A stretch of 7,703 nucleotides of DNA from an uncultured Clostridia bacterium (lineage in GTDB: Bacteria; Bacillota_A; Clostridia; Christensenellales; CAG-138), in contig CAMYWS010000043.1 in assembly GCA_947302865.1 (NCBI GenBank), forward strand, positions 1 to 7,703, read 5' to 3'. Under the pieces are notes generated by a model. The model saw only the letters and a program-made list of their open reading frames with translations, ran no database searches and was not told the DNA's origin. Below, piece by piece: positions 6,297 through 7,703 of this stretch; positions within the stretch are counted from its first letter, which is position 1; each line of letters begins with the position of its first letter. The translations under genes and the position numbers were made by a program.

Positions 6297-6300
6297 TCCG

Positions 6301-7703
6301 TCATTTCTTTTTGCTGTACGGGGTATCGGAAAGCGGCAGCACCGTACGGAATATGCCGTCGTAATTCTCATATGCGTTCTGCACCGCCGGCGCGGTCGGG
6401 ATCGTGCAGATCTCGCCGATGCCCTTTGCGCCGCAGGCAAGCCCGTCCTTTTTCGCCTTTTCGACAAGGATCGCGACGACCTCCGGCGTCCTGTCCGCGC
6501 GGAACAGTCCGAGCGTGCCGTATTTTGCGGTCGGCTTCCCGTCCTTTAACGGAAAATCTTCGGTGAGCGCGTAGCCGAGTCCCATGACGACGCCGCCCTC
6601 GATCTGTCCCTCGGCGGCGCGCGGATTGACCGCAATGCCGAGGTCGTGGATCGCCGTCACACGCTTTACCGTGCCGTCGTCGTTCAGCTCGACCACGTGC
6701 GTCGCGTAGCCGTATGCAATGTGCGAGACCGGGTTCGGTTTGTCGCTGCCGAGCTTATCGGTGACGCCCGTGTACTCGCCTAAGAACGACCGTCCCTCCA
6801 AAGCGTCCCACGAGCCCTCTTTTTCAAGCGCTTCTCTGATCTGCTTTGCCGCGCGGACGACCGCTTCGCCCGTAAACAGCGTCTGCCGCGACGCGGTGGT
6901 GTTGCCGGCGTCCGGCGCAAGCGCGGTGTCCGGCGTGCAATAATGCACGCGCTCGTGCGGGATGTTCAGAATCTCCGCCGCCATCTGCGTCTGCACGGTG
7001 CCCATGCCCTGCCCGATGCACGCGGCGGACGAATGAAGATACACTTCCCCGCCCTTCACCTCGATGCGGCAGCGTCCCGTGTCCGGAATACCGACGCCTA
7101 AGCCCGCGTTTTTCATGGCGCAGGCGATGCCCGCCTTCGGATCGCGTTCGAGGATCGGTCTTGCCGCGTCGAGTGTTTCGGCCAAAGCCGTGGTTTCGTC
7201 CGCGATCTGTCCGTTCGGCAGCACCTGCCCGGGGCGGATCGCGTTGCGGTAGCGGATCTCGAACGCCGAGATGCCGACCATAGCCGCAAGCTCGTTCAGG
7301 TTGCATTCGGTGGCAAAGCAGCTCTGCGTGACGCCGAACCCGCGGAACGCGCCCGCCGGCGGATTGTTCGTATAGATCGCCTTGCCGTCGATGTCGATCG
7401 TCTGATAGTTATAGGGGCCCGCGGCGTGCGTACATGCGCGCTGCAGCACCGGTCCGCCGAGCGAGGCGTACGCGCCGGTATCGGAAACAAGCGTCGCCTT
7501 CATGGCGGTGAGATATCCGTTTTCGTCGCAGGCGGTGGTAAACTCCATCTCCATCGCGTGGCGTTTCGGATGGATGAGAATGCTCTCCGCGCGCGTGAAC
7601 GCGACCTTGACGGGACGACCCGTGTGCCACGCAAGCAGCGCCGCGTGGTGCTGCACGCTCATGTCCTCCTTGCCGCCGAAGCCGCCGCCGACCATCATGG
7701 CGG
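6301..7703 (-). CDS. Xanthine dehydrogenase-like molybdenum-binding subunit (C-terminal part), 5' end beyond the window
   Basis: Molybdopterin-binding large subunit of a molybdenum hydroxylase, which inserts oxygen from water into purines or related heterocycles. About 467 C-terminal codons are visible and the frame is open at the right edge; the ATG at 7698 is internal. Family motifs: GGGFGGKE at the left of the visible part, LQRA (codon of Arg 7440-7438), GAFRGFG (Arg codon 7344-7342), IGQGMGT, DAGNTTASRQT, and GAKGIGE with the catalytic Glu at 6414-6412. By position these match bovine xanthine dehydrogenase Glu802, Arg880, Arg912/Phe914 and Glu1261, which favours a purine substrate over an aldehyde. 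The C-terminal stretch (GLGYALTEDFPLKDGKPTAK, then TIPTAPAV and YDGIF) resembles selenium-dependent xanthine dehydrogenases of anaerobes and E. coli XdhD. That subtype is from memory. FAD and iron-sulfur parts would lie outside the window. Confidence 0.92.
   Translation of the reverse strand, partial: AMMVGGGFGGKEDMSVQHHAALLAWHTGRPVKVAFTRAESILIHPKRHAMEMEFTTACDENGYLTAMKATLVSDTGAYASLGGPVLQRACTHAAGPYNYQTIDIDGKAIYTNNPPAGAFRGFGVTQSCFATECNLNELAAMVGISAFEIRYRNAIRPGQVLPNGQIADETTALAETLDAARPILERDPKAGIACAMKNAGLGVGIPDTGRCRIEVKGGEVYLHSSAACIGQGMGTVQTQMAAEILNIPHERVHYCTPDTALAPDAGNTTASRQTLFTGEAVVRAAKQIREALEKEGSWDALEGRSFLGEYTGVTDKLGSDKPNPVSHIAYGYATHVVELNDDGTVKRVTAIHDLGIAVNPRAAEGQIEGGVVMGLGYALTEDFPLKDGKPTAKYGTLGLFRADRTPEVVAILVEKAKKDGLACGAKGIGEICTIPTAPAVQNAYENYDGIFRTVLPLSDTPYSKKK

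Overview
The window looks like chromosomal DNA from a GC-rich Firmicute of the Clostridia/Oscillospiraceae type. I infer this from the layout and style of the genes: an mreC-mreD-PBP2 cluster, strong GGAGG ribosome-binding sites, a Clostridia-style PBP2 with a long pedestal, and a molybdenum hydroxylase resembling the selenium-dependent xanthine dehydrogenases of anaerobes. No RNA gene, insertion sequence, phage gene or CRISPR array was seen. Nearly every base belongs to a gene or a short control region.

Layout. (1) Positions 1-3108, minus strand, form a cell-elongation cluster read right to left: a 54-residue membrane protein of unknown function (3108-2944), mreC (2862-2029), mreD (2032-1544), and a class B penicillin-binding protein of the MrdA/PBP2 type that runs off the left edge. 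mreC/mreD and mreD/mrdA each overlap by ATGA. No mreB lies beside them. (2) Positions 3222-4762, plus strand, hold a two-gene NitT/TauT-type ABC importer (ATPase, then permease, again joined by ATGA) with no substrate-binding protein. (3) Positions 7703-4799, minus strand, hold the C-terminal part of a xanthine dehydrogenase-like molybdenum subunit. It is followed after 44 bases by a secreted, membrane-anchored PIG-L/LmbE deacetylase-like protein. A hairpin with a U-tract on the minus strand (4792-4761) ends this unit at the point where it converges with the ABC operon.

How the genes work together. MreC, MreD and PBP2 are parts of the elongasome that builds the lateral wall; PBP2 is the transpeptidase. 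The ABC pair would import a small organic or nitrogen/sulfur compound, and its ligand cannot be read from the sequence. The xanthine dehydrogenase-like subunit would hydroxylate a purine-like heterocycle. The PIG-L protein would remove acyl groups from an amino sugar or related substrate outside the membrane. No functional link between the last two is evident beyond their adjacency. I see no clearly new multi-gene system. The items most worth a second look are the unnamed 54-residue membrane protein at the head of the mre cluster, the anchored PIG-L protein with its unexplained N-terminal region, and the binding-protein-less transporter.
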